Shown here in pieces: positions 11,640 through 22,835 of a DNA stretch of 64,000 bases. How positions within the stretch are numbered: the stretch's first letter is position 1; every line of letters begins with the position of its first letter. Below the pieces are notes generated by a model, which was given only the letters and a program-made list of their open reading frames with translations, was not told the DNA's origin and did no database searches. The stretch is from assembly GCA_946807835.1 (NCBI GenBank), contig OX327695.1, forward strand, positions 21,930,501 through 21,994,500, in the 5' to 3' direction. This DNA comes from Ailanthus altissimus (Eukaryota > Streptophyta > Magnoliopsida > Sapindales > Simaroubaceae). Made by a program: the position numbers and the translations under genes.

Positions 11640-12780
11640 CACCTCAATCTCTTCAAATATTGTTCCGACCAAATATTTCGAAGATGTATACCCGATAATG
11701 AGGTAAGTAAAGTTTTTAAATTTTGTCATTCTGAAGCATGTGGGGGACATTTCTCATCAAAGAAAATAATTGCAAAAATTTTGCAGTGTGAATTTTATTG
11801 GCCCACTTTATTTAAAAATACACATGTATTTTGTATAACGTGTGAAAATTGTCAAAAATTGGAATCCATTTCAAAACGAAACATGATGCCTTTGCAACCC
11901 GATTCTTGTTATTGAAATCTTTGATTGTTGGAGGATAAATTTCATGGGACCATTTTCGCTGTCATTTGGATTTACGTATATCTTAGTCACAGTAGATAAT
12001 GTCTCAAAATAGATTAAGGCTATTCCATGTCAAAATAATGATCATAAAACAGTTGTAAAAGTTTTGAAAGAAAATATCTTAAGTCAATTTGGAATCCCTT
12101 GAGCCATTATAAGTGACAGGGGTAAGCATTTTTATAATAGCCCATTTAAAACATTAATGAAAAAATATGGTATTACTCATAAAGTTGCCACTATTTATCA
12201 TCCTCAGATAAGTGGACAAGTTGAATTAGCAAATAGGGAGATAAAATAAATTTTAAAAAAAACTATAAACTCAAATCGCAAAGATTAGTCTTTAAGACTT
12301 AATGATGCACTGTGGGCTTATAGAACTGCTTTTAAAACTTCATTTGGTATATCTCCTTATAGGATAGTTTATAAAAAACCTTGTCACTTACCTGTGGAAC
12401 TTAAGCATAAAACCTACTGGGCCATTAAAATTTTCAATGCAAATCTTGATTTTGCTAGATAGATACGTAAATTACAAATAAATGAACTTGAAGAATTGAG
12501 AAATGATGCATATGAGAATTTGAAAATTCATAAAGATAAAATCAAAGCTTTTCACAATAAAAAATTCAAAGAAAAGCATTTGATGTTGGTTAGAAGGTTT
12601 TGTTTTATAATTTCACTTATTCCCTAGAAAATTAAGATAAAGATGGAGTGACCCTTTTATTGTGAAAGAAATGGTAATGTGTTTAAGGTAAATGGGCAAA
12701 GACTCAAGCCATTTCTAAAAAACTAAGCTTTTTATGAAAAATTTGTGTCCCTGTCTGACCCTTATTACGAGACCAATTAA
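11640..12780 (+). pseudogene. Integrase of element A (decayed)
   Basis: An HHCC zinc-finger part is visible (CHSEACGGHFSSKK at about 11728, then CITCENCQK). The catalytic core follows with '[10 protein letters not shown]' near 11980, '[11 protein letters not shown]' near 12108 and '[18 protein letters not shown]' near 12193, covering the three acidic positions. The C-terminal part ends VFKVNGQRLKPFL near 12690-12717. Several stops and at least one frameshift are present. It matches plant gypsy integrase in length and order. Confidence 0.85.
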
Positions 12781-12991
12781 TCTTTGTTTTACATATTTAT
12801 AAATATTTATTATTTTTCTAACTTTATTTTTTATTTGTTTTTACTTACAGGTTAATTTAGTATTTTTGTTAAAGTTTTATTTTGCACCCCTGCTAAGTGG
12901 CGGATTACGGTACTCTGTGATATTTCAAGTCAATTTTGTTAGTTTACCATAATTACTAATGCCTTCTCTTCTTCCCCATTTCTAAAAATAA

Positions 12992-13593
12992 ATGGATGAC
13001 ATTCTAAAGAATTTGAAAAAATGTTTCCCCTCATTGCCTCAAAATGCCTTAAAGAAAATTTACCAAGTAAGATGTGAAAGATTAAGGTTATTAATGATTA
13101 TGAGTATACTTGTTGATGTACGTTGGTTAATTGAAGTCGAAGTTTGATTGACAGATGAATTTTTAGACTCATTAATTTTCTACATGCCTGACTTAGGTAA
13201 AAGCTCTTTTGAAAAAAAATGAAGAGCAAAATGATTAAGCGTTTGTTACAAGTGTGCACACATGACTTGTAATACACGTTGCCGCACTTTAGGAATGGTG
13301 TCTATAAATCGCGAAGGTAAAATTAGGTTCATTAAGGATGGCCTGAGTAAGAAGTCTTTAGATGATATCTTATCGACTCTTGAGACGCATCCTAGTGGAT
13401 ATGTGTATATTATAATTCATGAATTATGAAACATATTCTTAAAAGAACATGAGGGGTACAGTTTCAAAAATCTAACTTTAAAAGATATTGTTTGCCAATT
13501 TATAAGAAAATTGGATGGGAATCCTATCCCCGATCCATAGAAGGCGTTTAAACAGTTACTAGATGTAAAACCAGAGGAAGATGTGAGCCATAA
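12992..13593 (+). pseudogene. Unidentified extra reading frame in element A, cysteine-rich
   Basis: An ATG at 12992 opens a frame that runs to 13220 with one internal stop (starts MDDILKNLKKCFPSLPQ). After a frame change coding continues at about 13216-13590. It includes the Cys/His cluster CYKCAHMTCNTRC, a basic 'REGKIRFIKDG' segment and 'LTLKDIVCQFIRKLDG', broken by three stops. I do not recognise a family. The cluster could be a small zinc-binding module. It lies in sense orientation between integrase and the LOG-like copy, where some Athila/Tat elements carry an additional ORF. The two parts may be two genes. Confidence 0.4.
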
Positions 13594-13752
13594 TTATAAT
13601 TACTTGTACGTATTTACTGTAGTTGTTATTTTTAAATATTTCATTTCAAATTCAAACGTCTTTTTTAACAACCAACCGCCCATAGTTGATTTTGAAAATT
13701 TTTTATTTTAAGCCAACAACCCATGTGACTTAACTTTACAACACCTTTTGGC

Positions 13753-13760
13753 TTTATAAA
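13753..13760 (+). promoter_or_regulatory. Candidate TATA box before LOG-like copy
   Basis: TTTATAAATACATT at about 13751-13764 lies 70-75 bp before the ATG at 13828, a usual plant promoter spacing. Given the AT-rich context this may be chance. Confidence 0.35.
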
Positions 13761-13827
13761 TACATTACATTATTTCTGTATCTTTATACAAACTCAAAAT
13801 CATTCAAGAGAGAGGGTGAGTGTAATA

Positions 13828-14480
13828 ATGGAAGGAACATAAACTCGTAAATACACAAAAATTTGTGTGTTTTATGGATTTAACCCTAGAAAAATTAGAG
13901 AGTGTATGGAAGCAGCAGAAACCCTTGGTATGGTGTTAGCTGAATGATAAATTCATTTAGTATATAGGGGAGGTAGTCTTGAATTAATGAGATATGTGAC
14001 AACAGCTGCACAAAATAAAAGCAATTGAGTTTTGGATATCATACCAAAAGCTCTAGCTATTGAAAATATTGTAGAAAAAATAATTGAGGATGAGTTATAG
14101 GTATCATCAATACATGAGCGAATGTCTATTATGCTTCGAAATGCTGATGCCTTCATAGCTCGACCTGGAGGCTTCGAAACATTGGAGAAAAATTTTTAAA
14201 TTGTCTCATGGGTACAATTATAAATCCACCAAAAACCCATTGGTTTATTAAATGTTGATGATTTTTTAATGAGTTGTTATCTTTTCTTGACTATGCGGTG
14301 AAAAAATAATTCGTCTCATCTGCAATAAGATAGATCCTCATTTCTACTTCAACTGTTGATCAATTATTCGATGAACTATAAGCTTTTACACCTCTATTTG
14401 ATTCAACACTGCGTCAGATAGATTGGTATACTGATGGTAGTGAAAAGAAATACAACATAGATTTGACGCTTTATCTGTAA
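13828..14480 (+). pseudogene. LOG-like: Intronless LOG-like (cytokinin riboside 5'-monophosphate phosphoribohydrolase) relic
   Basis: The frame from 13828 reads through stops as a nearly complete LOG protein. It has an N-terminal KICVFYGFNP (usually CVFCGSSPG), then 'IHLVYRGGSLELM', 'VLDIIPKAL', 'HERMSIMLRNADAFIARPGG' and FETLEK (usual PGGxGTxEE nucleotide/catalytic motif), then 'KPIGLLNVDDF'. A frame change near 14290 leads to 'ILISTSTVDQLFDEL' and a final 'LRQIDW'. LOG enzymes release active cytokinin bases from nucleotides. There are about seven stops. Plant LOG genes normally have several introns; none interrupts this copy, so it looks reverse-transcribed or captured. It lies inside element A in sense orientation. 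Confidence 0.8.
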
Positions 14481-14567
14481 CCTATCTACTTTTATGTAAT
14501 TTTAAGCATTTTGTGTGACTTATTTTATTTTGTTGCAGGTTTTATTTCCAATAAAAGATGTTTTAGA

Positions 14568-15440
14568 TGATTGTATCAATTGTATCACCCGACTCTTTAT
14601 TCGTAAGATTAAATAACCCAGTGAGAATGGGGTCGATCCATAGGGAAGTGGATCTTATTACTTCACTAAGAGTTTTACCCTTTTACCTTAGCAAAAAAAA
14701 AAGAAAATTACTTGGACATAACAAAACTAAAGAAAAAGAAAAGAGATGGAAGAAGAGATAACATAACTTTAGAATAGTAAACAAGAGAAATAATAATACA
14801 AAAGATAAGTGTTTTAAACTAAAATCTAGTTCTCTAATTACATGCTTTGGACATAAACAAGCCACCTATTTATAGAAAAATATGGATAAATTAAGACAAA
14901 TGAGGAGAGAACCACTTGGATGATAAAAGTCAAGAAGGGTGGCAAATAATTTGCATTGATTATCATTAATGCACCCACTTGATTGTCCAATTTGGAATTG
15001 ATGTGGTCCGATTTAGCTATCATCCAAAACATCAAAATTATAGCTAAGTCTCTTATCTTTTAAAATGGAGTTATATCATACGTATTAGATTCGTATTTCT
15101 ATGGTTATGGGCCAAATACTAATGACTGTTCAAATTGGGCTTATACTGCAGATTAATTCTATTCGAGGCTATTTTTACTCTCTAAACGCTCAAATTTTAA
15201 ATTTCTTGTGAAATATAATATGTTAGCCCATTGCGTTAGCGCTTCACAGGATCAAGAATCACTCTAATTGGGTTTTTAGGTAAAACGTTATGCCTATTTT
15301 ACCAAACATACCACAAAACAGTTAAAAGCTAATTAGGTACAATATTGTAAATATATTTAAGTTAAGGGGGTTAAAGACACTAGTAATACAAAACAATGAT
15401 ATAAAACCCTTATTAAATATGTAATTTCAAGTGTTCATCA
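14568..15440 (-). repeat. Inverted, internally deleted LTR of the element A family
   Basis: On the minus strand the segment starts TGATGAACACTTG at 15440 and follows the 5' LTR of element A for most of its length. It has an internal deletion of about 540 bp after 'gtgaagtaataaga' and a divergent end (about 14568). Orientation is opposite to element A. Short open frames here are non-coding LTR. Confidence 0.8.
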
Positions 15441-15856
15441 AACCCCCCAAACCAGCTTATTGCTAATCCCTAGCAATTCAAGTATAAATAAAATTTGAAC
15501 AGTGCCTAAGTATTTTAAACAAAATGTCAGTTCAAGATCACAATTGCTATTAAGGTTGTTTCAATCATAACTTTTAAAATTTTGTTTGTGTGTGTGAATT
15601 AAGCCGAAGCCTTCTTACAATAAACCACAACATATATAGCCTTGAAAATTTTCTCCAAGTAAAGTCTCAAATCTATATCCTTACAGGTGAAAAACTGTTT
15701 AACGAGTTAGGATTTCATTCATGGAGTTGAAAAACATATAATTGCTTAAGAAAATATTACATTTAAGGACAGACAGACAAACTAATATTGATCCAAAGAT
15801 AGGAAAGTCAATTATTTAGAGTTAAACCATTCTTTCCACATGCTCGTTTCAGGACT
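15441..15856 (-). other. Inverted 3' internal segment with polypurine tract
   Basis: Read on the minus strand, this non-coding stretch ends in 'ataagctggtttggggggtt' directly before the LTR start at 15440. This is the polypurine-tract arrangement found upstream of a 3' LTR. The whole block 14568-15856 is therefore a 3' internal end plus LTR in reverse orientation. Confidence 0.7.
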
Positions 15857-15924
15857 TTAATTATTTTATGCCAACTTCGACAATCCTGCACTTGAGAATA
15901 AACTCCTATATTTTGGATGTGTCA
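15857..15924 (+). repeat. Stub of the 3' LTR of element A
   Basis: The last ~68 bp (caacttcgacaatcctgcac ... ggatgtgtca) match the final bases of the 5' LTR in plus orientation and end exactly at the target-site duplication CATGC. Confidence 0.75.
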
Positions 15925-17810
15925 CATGCCATAGTAGTAATGTCAGAACTTTAAATTTGAGATCTTATTTGAAAAGATTTGTTGCTTATTTGAGCACAGA
16001 AATTGATGAAACACAATAGGAGTTAGTACTAGAAAAAACAAATGTGAATGTAGAGGAAAAAGTGTTACAAATGTTGTGGCAGTTAGGTTTAATTAAGAGG
16101 ATCTCAGAAAATCACTTATTTGATGCATTATAAAAGATGAGTGGCCTTTTAAGAATGTAGGGGGTGAAGGGTTTAATTAGTTTATCGTAAGAGCTTGTCC
16201 AAGATTTAAAATGCCATCACGAAGAACAGTTGCAGGACACACCCTCGATCTGCATACGAATGAGAATATCTTGTTGCAAAGTATTTATGTTCTAATAAGT
16301 AGAGGATTTTGATCATAACGGATACTTGGACTTTAATCCAGAATGAGAATTACATGGTAATAACATCTCACTTTATTAATGAGAAGTGAGAGTTGCATAA
16401 AAGGATTCTCAGTTTTAGGACTATTGAAAACCATAAAGGAGAAACAAATTGAAAAGTGTATAGAAAGTTGTTTGCTTGAATGGGTCATTGAAAATATATT
16501 TGCTATTACAATGGACAATGCAAGTGCAAATGATGTTACAGTGGCTTATATCAAAAGAATGAGGATTCATTAGTTATGGGTGGCAACTTCATGCATTTGC
16601 GGTGTTCTGCATATATTATTAATTTAATTGTGCAAGATGAATGAAAGAGGTGAATGAGTTAATTGCTGGTATTCGTAATTCTATCAATCACATTAGGTCT
16701 TCCCCCCTCAAGATTGAAAAATTTAAGAAATTTGTAGAAAGAGAGAAAATCTCATCAAAAGTACTTGTCCATCTAGATGTACTAATTAGGTGGAACTCAA
16801 CATATTTAATGTTAGATAGTGCTTTGAAACTTCGAAAGGCATTTTATCGGATGGAATGTGATGATGATCAATATTATTCTTATTTTGGGGAGGATGATAG
16901 TGGTAATAAAAAGGTGGGGCCACCAAAAGTTGTGGATTGGGAGAATCCTCAAAGGTTGGTGAAGTTTCTAAAGACATTCTATGATGTGACTTTAAAATTT
17001 AGCTCATCCACATAAGTGTCTTCACATCTATTTTAGAATAAAATTTGAAAGATTCAATCATATTTGAAGACACTTATAGCCGATAGAGATGAGTTATTGA
17101 GGAAGAGGGGGTGAATGAGGTATGGCTAATGTTATGAAGAGAAAATTTGACAAGTATTGGGGATCTCTTGACAAAATGAACAACATTTTAATTGTGACAG
17201 CAATACTTGATCCTCGTTACAAGTTGGAATTTGTAGAGTGGTGTTTAGGCACTTTATTTGATGGCACATGTGTGGGTGAAATGATAGCTTTGATTAAACA
17301 ATTATTGTTTAAGTTGTTTGATAGTTATAAGACAATTGGATTATATGATAGAGGAGAATCTATTGTCAGTCAATTAGGACATGAAGTACATGAAGAGGGT
17401 GCAGTAGAAGAAGACACTTATAATACTTTGTCCTAATTCTATAAAACACAGAAAAGAAGAATTGATGTCCTAGAACATGAGATTTAGAGGTATTTGTCAA
17501 CTGAGATAGAGAAATCCAACAATTTACACTTTGAAATCTTAAGTTGGTGAAAATTAAATTGTACAAGTTATCATGTTTTGTCTCGAATTGTCAAGGATGT
17601 TTTTGCAATTCCAATATCTACTGTTGCCTCTGAGTCTACATTTAGTATGGGAGGACGCATTCTTGATGCATTTAGGAGTTCTTTGACTCCTTAATCTATG
17701 AATACCTTAATTTACACTCAGAATTGGCTTTGATCTACTCTTCTTGAAGACAAGATGGACATGCTTGACATGAAAGATGCTGACATATGTGAAAGTGTTG
17801 AAACATGTAT
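15925..17810 (+). pseudogene. hAT transposase, main body and dimerisation domain
   Basis: Coding resumes in phase with the BED exon: CHSSNVRTLNLRSYLKRF. Then come 'FKMPSRRTVAG', 'DTWTLIQNENYMVIT' near 16321, and a frame change into 'ITMDNASANDVTVAYIK' (16500-16560). Near 16770 the typical 'LDVLIRWNSTYLML' is present, then 'TAILDPRYKLEFVEWC' (17198-17245). The C-terminal hAT dimerisation region follows at about 17550-17750 ('FAIPISTVASESTFSMGGR' and 'SSLTP'). About ten stops or frame changes are spread over it. The family assignment is secure from these consecutive motifs. Confidence 0.9.
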
Positions 17811-18082
17811 AATAATTATTTATATTGTTATATGATAGTTAATTTTTTTAACTTCAGATTTTAACTTATCTTTTTTTATAATTTTTTTTATAGAATTGGG
17901 CATCTCGGTAATGTATCAGAGCATATTATGACCACTGATTCATAAAAGTATTGGAGGTAATAAATTTTAAATTGATTATGTTTCTTATATTTTATAATTT
18001 ATAGTTTATTAATGTAATTTTTTTTCTAATACTTTTAGACTTATTGGCTTTTTAAATTGGAGGTGAAATTAATGGTCATGGA

Positions 18083-18575
18083 GTTGGCCATTTTGGATAT
18101 GTGGTCACCATTACATGGTGTGGGTGGACAATTAAATATTGATAGATAATTTTATTTTTATGTATAATAATATTTTGATATTATGTTGGTGAACAATTTT
18201 ATTTTCATGAATATTATGTTGAATTGTTGATGGATAATTTTTATTTCATAAATATTATGTTGATGGACTTTTTTCATTTTTATGGATAATTTTGTTGATG
18301 AAGAATTTTATTTTCATAAATATTATATTGATGGACAAATTTTATTTTCATGGATAATTTTGTTGATGGACAATACTATTATTTTATGGAATTGTTAAGG
18401 ATGACCATTTTGGATTTTGGATATGTGAACACAATTACATGGTATTGATGGATAATTTTATTTTGATGTATAATCTTATTTTGAATATTATGTTGATGAA
18501 TAATTTTATTTTATGAATATTATATTGAATTGTTGATGGTCCATTTTTAATTTCATGAATATTATGTTGATGGGC
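18083..18575. repeat. Degenerate minisatellite 3' of the hAT gene
   Basis: Variants of 'ttgatggacaattttatttt' with '(c)atgaatattatg' recur about ten times. A larger unit starting 'ccattttggatatgtggtca' near 18087 recurs at about 18403, so the array was itself duplicated. No coding is seen. Confidence 0.75.
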
Positions 18576-18631
18576 ATTTGAGATGGATCATGTTTTAATT
18601 AGTTTTTATTTTGAAAAAACAACAAAAACAA

Positions 18632-18812
18632 ATCTCTTTATTTTTGTAATAGCATTATTCATATTCATAATATGTCCACTTATAATTTTAAGCCAAAAAA
18701 AACGTGTAATTAATTTATCTAATATGGTCTATTTTTGTAATATCATTATTCATAATATGGTCATTCATAATTTTAAGCAAAAATAATAAAGTGTAATTAC
18801 TTTGTAGATAAA
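18632..18812. repeat. Diverged tandem duplication of about 90 bp
   Basis: 'atttttgtaat(a)gcattattcat ... ttataattttaagc' at 18640-18690 recurs at 18731-18779 with small indels. It generates overlapping short frames on both strands that are not genes. Confidence 0.65.
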
Positions 18813-19397
18813 TTCTAAATATTATTATGAAAGAATTATGTAAAATTATTAAAATAAAATAATAATTATGTAAATAAGAGTCTAAAAATTTAAAATGAAA
18901 AAAAATCACAAAATAGATAAATATCACAAAGTAGCAAAAAAACCATTCATTTAACTAAATCTTTCTAACGATAGGGACTAACATAATATATATGATTATG
19001 ACGGACTAAGTTAGTAAATATACATAAAACTAGGATTAAAATATTATTTTTCCTATTTGAAACATATTGCTTAATCATAATGTCAATTACCAAGGAATTC
19101 GGATTTTGTTTATTGAATAGAGAAGCCATGTATGACTTATTAATTTTTTATCTGAATGGGAATTATTTGGATGGTGTCAAAAGTAATAAAATTTATAATA
19201 CGATTTTATATAATAAATGCAAAACAAATATTATTAATTGACGCCCATGTTGTACATTGAAGGAGAGAGAAGAAAAGAAAGATTGAATGTTTTATATGAA
19301 AAATTTTACTTCTTACTTATTTTTAGATGCAAAATTACTAATGCTAATCATGAAATTCGAGGAATATTTTGCCCACGAACTGAATTTGTTTGTCTTT
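18813..19397. other. AT-rich stretch without recognised feature
   Basis: Simple AT-rich DNA with no recognised coding block or element end. It probably includes the undetected right end of the hAT and old flanking DNA. Confidence 0.4.
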
Positions 19398-20113
19398 TGG
19401 GAATAATGAACTTGATCTCCTAAGTTGGATTAAGTTGATCTTCCTTGATATATGTTAATCTCTAAGACTGTCATTGTAACCACAGAACACGGTTAGGCCA
19501 TGTTGGAAGTTGTTCTCTGCGATAACCTTCCAATACTTAAATCAGGATGGAGTGCTAGAGAAAAGAGAAAGGCGGCTAAAAATAATAAGTGAGTGAATAA
19601 AAGAGGAATTGGTTGCTAAAATATTTCTTGGTCTTAAAAAGTCGATCCCTTTTAAAGTCATTCAACCTTATTTTTATAGGGTTTTCATATTAGGTAATTT
19701 GACTTATACCAAGACTAGGACATATCTTTAAATTTTTGACTTGGGTCTTTGATGAGATTATAGAGGTATGACTTATTTGAATATTTTTGGATGCTCTGAA
19801 ATCCTTAGGATATAGACATTTAGAATCCTAAAGGGATGTAACCATCTTTGGGTTAGTCCTCAAAATTTTAAGTTGTCCACTTGGCTTGGGTAAGGCGATC
19901 TAGTAAGTCGAGGACTTATACGGTTGGTGTTGAAGACTTCGATGATGACTTAGAGGTAAGGGCATCGTAAGTGAGTACCGATGAGGTAGGTATCTAAGGC
20001 ATCTTTTAGTACCGAGGATACCCCTTATGTGATATTGGTCTTGGTTTTCATAAGCTTAGGCGTCGTATGCTCTAGTGTGAAAGTCCTGCATTATGGGCAT
20101 TTGACAAGATATC
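19398..20113 (-). repeat. Left LTR of element D (first part)
   Basis: Aligns over its length with 33722-34330 in direct orientation (for example 'aagagaaaggcggctaaaaa' against 'aagagaaaggtgactaaaaa'). It is cut by insertion of element C within 'gatatc' at 20109-20113 and continues at 28280. Confidence 0.75.
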
Positions 20114-22830
20114 TGATGAGTATATTTTGGATCTATAATCTGGTCTCATTTATCTTAGTAATTATTTTTTTCTAAGTAATTTAAGGGCTATTTATGTGTT
20201 AAATGTTATTTTACACGATTAAATCATAAAGAGATGGGAAATGATGAAATTGGAGCAAAATAAAGAAAATTGCTACAATAACTAACTACAATAATGGCGA
20301 ACAATATCTGTGAACAGTAATTAGGATACTGTAGTGCTGCACTATTTATAACTATAGCAATGACATTGTTTAATAATGGTTAAATCATTGTGTAACGGTT
20401 AATCACTATTTAGCAGTGTATCAACGACTAGAAGACTATAGCAATGTTCAAATCACTGTAGCAGACTCTATAAATACCTTATTTCTCCCCCAAAGAAAAG
20501 ATTCCGCCCCTAACCTATTTTCTCTCAATTCTATTACGTTTCTAACCTATAAATCATTCTCATATTGTGCAAAAACAACATTTGAAGCTATTTTGGATAG
20601 GGATTATATAATCAAGAGCATTTGGGCAAATCTTTGGAGGATTCAACCAAGGCCATAGATTGATTAGAGGGCATCTTGTCTTCATGAATTTGGTTTGGAT
20701 TTGGTTGTATCATGCTTTATTATTGTTATTTAACCTTTAAATTCTTATTATGTTGATTTAATTTTATTATCTAGGGTTGTAGTTTTGAACTCAATATGTG
20801 GACTTAATTGTATTATTTAATTTCTATTATAATGAATAATTTTATGGGATAAGGAAATTTTTGTCCCAAGAATTTGACATAATTCTCAATTTTATCCCAC
20901 GAGTCTTAGAAAACCCAATTTTGTCATAGTTCGTTAATAAGATTCTGTTAATTTTAACATTGGAGGGGCAAAACAGTCAATAACTTGTCAATAGTAAGAT
21001 GGCCTAACATAAAATATCCACGTGTCAATTACTCATTTGTCACTTAAATAATAAAATAAAATAAAATAAAATAAATAAAAAGAGAGTAGCTGCCATCGCT
21101 GTTGTTAATAGCTGATCGGCCACCGGTGACCAATTGCTATTCGACTCAAAATTGACATCATTTGACTCAAAAAATTTTGATCTATGCAATGGTAGGATTT
21201 TTTTTGTCAACAAAGTACTGTAGATGTGCCAAAAATGAAAACAAAATATTGTGGGAGGCAGCGGCCACCGCTGTTCGCCATCTAACGGTAGGGTGGTGGC
21301 ATGCATCGCCCCTACTATTAGATAGAACGGCGGCCGATCTGTCCAACGGTGGTGGCAGTGCACGCCACTGCACCACCATTCGACGACGAATGGTGGTGGT
21401 TATTGACAACCACCACAGGCCATCGGCACGCGTCGAACGGATGGGCAGTGGAATGCACCGTCCCTACCGTTGGACAGATCGACCATCGATCTATCCAATA
21501 GTGGGGGTGGTGCACGCCCCCGCCCCGCTGTTCGACGCGCGACCGGCGGTGGGCGGTGTTGCCGAAGGCCACCACCGTTCGCCATCGAACAATGAGGCGG
21601 TGCACGTTAGATAGATCAACCGCCGATCTGTCCAACGGTGGAGGCTGTGCACGCCACTACTTTACCATTCCACGATGGCGCTCGGTGGCTGCCACCATCC
21701 TCTATTTTCGATCTATTTTTTGGCAACCTTCTTGTTTTCTTTTGACAAAAACGATTTCACCATTGTGTAGATATAAAAAAATGGAGTCTAATGATATAAA
21801 TTTTCCTATTTTCATTACCGAAATTCAGCGACTGGTGGTGGCCAGCGACGGTAGTCGCCGGTTCTAGTAGTTTAGTTTTATTTATTTTAATTATTTTTTA
21901 ATATAAAATAAAATTTAAATGAATATTAAAATTTGAACCTATTAAAACGTGTCACGTGCCTTTTAGTTTTAATAGCCTATTAATAACTGACACGTGTACA
22001 TTGTATAATGTACTCACATCACTAATTTTAATTAACATAATAACTGAGGGCACATTTGTCAATATACAATCAAAAGAGAGTTTCAGTTAAAATTAATGGA
22101 ATCTTAGTAACGGATTAGGACAAAATTGGGTTTTTGAAACTAGTGGGATAAAATTGAGAATTAGGTCAAACTTGTGGGACAAAAATATCCTTATCCCTAA
22201 TTTTATTATTCAATTTGTGTTGTTCTTAATGCTTTCAATATGCTAGGAATAATAATCGAATGATTATGGAATATTAGGATAAACTTGAAAAAAGCATCCT
22301 ATTGTTTAGACCTAGACAAATTGATGCATGATTGTGGAGTAATATCTACTAGTTTCGATATAGGATAAGAATATACCTATATGACATGTATAGTCAATAC
22401 AACTTGTTTGTAGTGAATCTTGATTTATTTGAATTATCATAAGAATATGAGAATTTGGTAAACCAAGGTATAATCACTCAACTTTCAGAAGAGGCTTGTG
22501 ATGAAATACGTGTTGTGACCAATAATTGAATTAAGTGAATAATAATAAAAAACTAAAATCATATTGAGGGATAGTTATAATCCTAGATACTCTTAATATA
22601 GTGATTGCACATTTAACCGTTTGCACAATTAAGATTGATTTATAGAATTAGTAATTAGATTTATTATAAACAAATCATATTTATTAATTATCTGGATAAT
22701 TACAAGAAGACACAATTTTAGTAATTGGTTAAGAATAATAACAATTCCTCATGGCATCGAAACTCAACTCATCATGTTTTACTTGTTCTCGATAGTGTGC
22801 ACTTGTGCTTACCGTTGAAATCACATAACA
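20114..22830 (+). repeat. 5' LTR of element C
   Basis: Starts TGATGAGTATATTTTGG and ends ATCACATAACA. Apart from the MULE at 20846-22197 it aligns with the 3' LTR throughout. A TATA-like 'ctataaatacctta' is at about 20469-20482. Confidence 0.85.
20846..22197. mobile_element. Non-autonomous foldback Mutator-like element, 1352 bp, 9-bp TSD
   Basis: The element begins GGGATAAGGA and ends TCCTTATCCC, with imperfect terminal inverted repeats over about 110 bp. It is flanked by the exact 9-bp duplication TAATTTTAT (20837-20845 and 22198-22206). Long TIRs and a 9-bp TSD are Mutator hallmarks. The 3' LTR of element C has the empty site. The GC-rich core (about 21080-21860) contains a module GATCTGTCCAACGGTGG at 21336 and 21625 in direct orientation and CCGTTGGACAGATC at about 21467 in inverse orientation. 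No transposase is encoded, and the open frames in the core come from these repeats. Confidence 0.9.
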
Positions 22831-22835
22831 AATTT

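Larger units (their letters stand above)
2834..15924 (+). mobile_element. Element A: Athila/Tat-type Ty3-gypsy LTR retrotransposon (decayed, nested)
   Basis: The element starts TGATGAACAC and ends GGATGTGTCA. It is flanked by CATGT (2829-2833) and CATGC (15925-15929), a 5-bp target-site duplication with one mismatch, and its removal restores the hAT frame. Order: 5' LTR, PBS, gag, protease, pol cut by an insertion and a deletion, RNase H, integrase, an unidentified reading frame, a LOG-like pseudogene, then an inverted LTR segment and a stub of the 3' LTR. The primer-binding site (TGGCACCGTTGCCGGGA) and gag-protease motifs point to the Athila/Tat group. All reading frames contain stops, so it cannot move by itself. 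Confidence 0.85.
1176..18600 (+). mobile_element. hAT transposon, split by nested retrotransposons (right end not located)
   Basis: The left end is placed near 1176, where TAAGGGTGGGCA resembles hAT termini and is followed by subterminal ccggttcggttt-type motifs (1212-1335). The transposase lies in two blocks, 2684-2833 (BED zinc finger) and 15925-17810 (body and dimerisation region), separated by element A. The matching right terminus was not found, so the 3' limit is approximate; low-complexity tandem repeats occupy 18083-18812. With element A removed the hAT would be roughly 4-5 kb, a normal size for an autonomous family member. Stops and frameshifts show it is dead. Confidence 0.7.

Noticed and set aside
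21040..21867. Six overlapping frames of 61-150 codons
   Set aside because: All are in the GC-rich repeat core of the foldback MULE and read the same modules in different frames; no domain recognised.
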